From the NCBI GenBank assembly GCA_937891565.1, contig CALAHA010000080.1, forward strand, positions 1-14,550: 14,550 bases of DNA. The letters run 5' to 3'. The position numbers and the translations under genes are program-made. Every line of letters begins with the position of its first letter. Within the stretch, counting starts at the first letter, position 1. The notes beneath the pieces are model-generated. The model was not told the origin of the DNA. It ran no database searches and saw only the letters and a list, made by a program, of their open reading frames with translations. Shown here one piece after another: positions 13,572-14,550 of this stretch. Source of the DNA: an uncultured Ilumatobacter sp. GTDB taxonomy: Bacteria; Actinomycetota; Acidimicrobiia; Acidimicrobiales; Ilumatobacteraceae.

Positions 13572-14432
13572 ATGCATCCAATTGAGCACCTTCGTTATGT
13601 TGCCCGGGCCCAAGGGGCCGATCCAGCTTCCCTGGTCGAGGAAACCGCACACGCTCTCGGGTCGTTGCGAATGGACCCGTCAGGCATCGTTGTTGCCTGC
13701 CGTCGGATTGTTCAGCGACACCCATTCACTGGGGCCCTGTGGTGGTTGTGCGCCAACGTGTCGACTTCTTCAGAGCCGTTCGATGCCGTCTGGGAATTGG
13801 CCGAACAGATTCGCGCTGACCGAACCGGTTCTGAACTGGCAGCCGCATTGCCCGACGACGCAACGGTGGCAACCATCGGCAACCCAAGTGTGATTGGCGA
13901 TGGCTTGATTCGTCGCGGCGACATCCGCGTGCTGGCGCTCGATGTGCAGCACGCGGCAACGTCGTTCGTTAGGCGCTTAGAGCGGTACGACGTCGACTAC
14001 GAGCCCGTCGATGCTGGCGCAGCGGGTGCTGTGGCCCGCAAGGCGGACGCCGTACTGATCGAAGCATTGGCATGCGATAGCGACCGTGTGATTGCTCCAA
14101 TGGGCTCCTCAACGCTTGCCGCAGCCGCTGCTGCGTGGGGGACACCGGTGTGGCTGGTTGCAGGCGTCGGCCGCCGTCTGCCCAGCGGGATGATCGATGC
14201 CATGGTCGCCAAGATCAACGAGCTCACCGCCGTCGACGACGCCGCGCCAACCGACCCGCTCGGAGTGCGAACGACTGCCACGATGGACGCGTGGGATCTC
14301 GACGTCGAAGTCATTCCGACGTCGATGATTTCTGACGTCGTTGGCCCCCACGGACACGTCCCGATGGGCCCACCGGCGATCAAGCCGGAATGCCCTATGG
14401 CCTGGGAACTTCTCAAACACAGCCCCATGTGA
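13572..14432 (+). CDS. Diverged eIF2B/MTNA-like (ISOCOT fold) protein
   Basis: A 286-residue soluble protein that I place in the eIF2B-alpha / methylthioribose-phosphate isomerase / ribose-1,5-bisphosphate isomerase superfamily by pattern, not by certain recognition. The supporting pieces, in order, are a helical N-terminus (1-80), a strand-loop ATVATIGNPSVIGDGLI (97-113) like the first Rossmann strand, LALDVQHAATSFVRRL (121-136), a strand KADAVLIEALACDSDRVIAP (157-176) followed by MGSSTLAAAAAAWGTPVWLVAG (177-198), which resembles the family's GAD..-N-K-x-GT-x-x-x-A-x-x-A-x-x-x-x-PV. At the C-terminus WDLDVEVIPTSMISDVVGPHG (241-261) matches the family's F-E-x-x-P-x-x-x-I-T/S-x-x-x-T-E-x-G. 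Several residues typical of the isomerases are altered, so catalysis is uncertain. It could be a sugar-phosphate isomerase or a regulatory relative. It is divergent from the thioredoxin-like/hrpB operon. Confidence 0.55.
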   Translation: MHPIEHLRYVARAQGADPASLVEETAHALGSLRMDPSGIVVACRRIVQRHPFTGALWWLCANVSTSSEPFDAVWELAEQIRADRTGSELAAALPDDATVATIGNPSVIGDGLIRRGDIRVLALDVQHAATSFVRRLERYDVDYEPVDAGAAGAVARKADAVLIEALACDSDRVIAPMGSSTLAAAAAAWGTPVWLVAGVGRRLPSGMIDAMVAKINELTAVDDAAPTDPLGVRTTATMDAWDLDVEVIPTSMISDVVGPHGHVPMGPPAIKPECPMAWELLKHSPM

Positions 14433-14448
14433 CTTGCGTTTTTCGTCA

Positions 14449-14490
14449 GCGTGATGGAAATGGCTTGAATGTCAGCCAATTTCATCACGC
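14449..14490. terminator. Large imperfect hairpin at converging gene ends
   Basis: The 17-base arms 14449-14465 and 14474-14490 match at 15 of 17 positions (one mismatch, one G-T) around an 8-base loop. It lies between the converging eIF2B-like gene and the partial minus-strand gene and includes the last codons of the latter. No U-tract follows on either side. The most likely role is a bidirectional transcription terminator. Confidence 0.55.
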
Positions 14491-14550
14491 AGACGTTGTT
14501 TGAGCGTCCGGATGACCATGTCGGGGGAGTGCATGACGTCCGTGTAGGTG
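14472..14550 (-). CDS. C-terminal end of a gene entering from the right, possibly DUF559-like
   Basis: Only the last 25 codons are visible, ending in TGA at 14474-14472. The translation ends TYTDVMHSPDMVIRTLKQRL plus RDEIG. The pattern T/W-x-D-V-x-x-x-P-x-x-V-x-x-x-L-x-x-x-L resembles the final helix of DUF559 (Vsr/MutH-like endonuclease fold) proteins that are common in actinobacteria, often attached to an AbiEi-type winged-helix domain. The fragment is short, so this is a suggestion only. That it is a real coding end is supported by clean amphipathic composition, convergent placement, and the hairpin that covers its stop. Confidence 0.4.
   Translation of the reverse strand, partial: TYTDVMHSPDMVIRTLKQRLRDEIG

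Noticed and set aside
1..14550. A new defence or biosynthetic system spanning the window
   Set aside because: The genes are mostly separate housekeeping or metabolic units with own promoters; no co-directional cluster of unknown genes or system-specific hallmark is present.

Overview
The window looks like chromosomal DNA from a high-G+C actinobacterium, most likely the Acidimicrobiia/Ilumatobacter-like part of the phylum. This is inferred from strong G/C third-position bias, an F420-type luciferase-like oxidoreductase, almost no Shine-Dalgarno sequences, and several genes whose start codon sits 6-8 nt after a TANNNT -10 element (leaderless transcripts). I see no mobile elements, tRNA/rRNA genes or CRISPR array. 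Most of the content is housekeeping or ordinary metabolism.

Layout. Positions 1-1418 (minus strand) hold a small two-helix membrane protein, an alpha/beta hydrolase, and the N-terminus of a luciferase-like (LLM) oxidoreductase coupled to the hydrolase by an ATGA overlap. A perfect 13-bp tandem repeat lies between the first two. Positions 1556-6546 (plus strand) hold an SDR oxidoreductase, a secreted SGNH hydrolase with a Gly/Ser/Thr-rich repetitive tail, an ABC-F ATPase and an enoyl-CoA hydratase-family protein. Positions 6579-9606 (minus) hold a class I [4Fe-4S] fumarase, converging on the hydratase, and upstream of it a lipoprotein alpha/beta hydrolase. A perfect 31-bp palindrome sits between these two genes. 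Positions 9729-13506 (minus) form a probable three-gene operon: a thioredoxin-fold protein without the active-site cysteines, the DExH helicase HrpB, and a TauE/SafE-type permease whose GTG directly follows the HrpB stop. Positions 13572-14432 (plus) encode a diverged eIF2B/MTNA-like protein, divergent from that operon. Positions 14472-14550 (minus) are the last codons of a gene entering from the right, possibly a DUF559-type endonuclease-like protein, ending in a large hairpin.

How the genes relate. The fumarase serves the TCA cycle. The SDR, enoyl-CoA hydratase homologue and LLM/hydrolase pair suit oxidation of lipids or xenobiotics, but no complete pathway is visible. The ABC-F protein acts on ribosomes and HrpB on RNA. 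Two separate serine hydrolases are exported and carry low-complexity Ser/Thr/Pro/Gly tethers. I found no clearly new multi-gene system. The most unusual items are the TANNNT leaderless-start pattern, the palindrome at the fumarase promoter, two minus-strand genes whose stop codons lie inside short tandem repeats, the cysteine-less thioredoxin-fold protein beside HrpB, and the diverged eIF2B-like protein.
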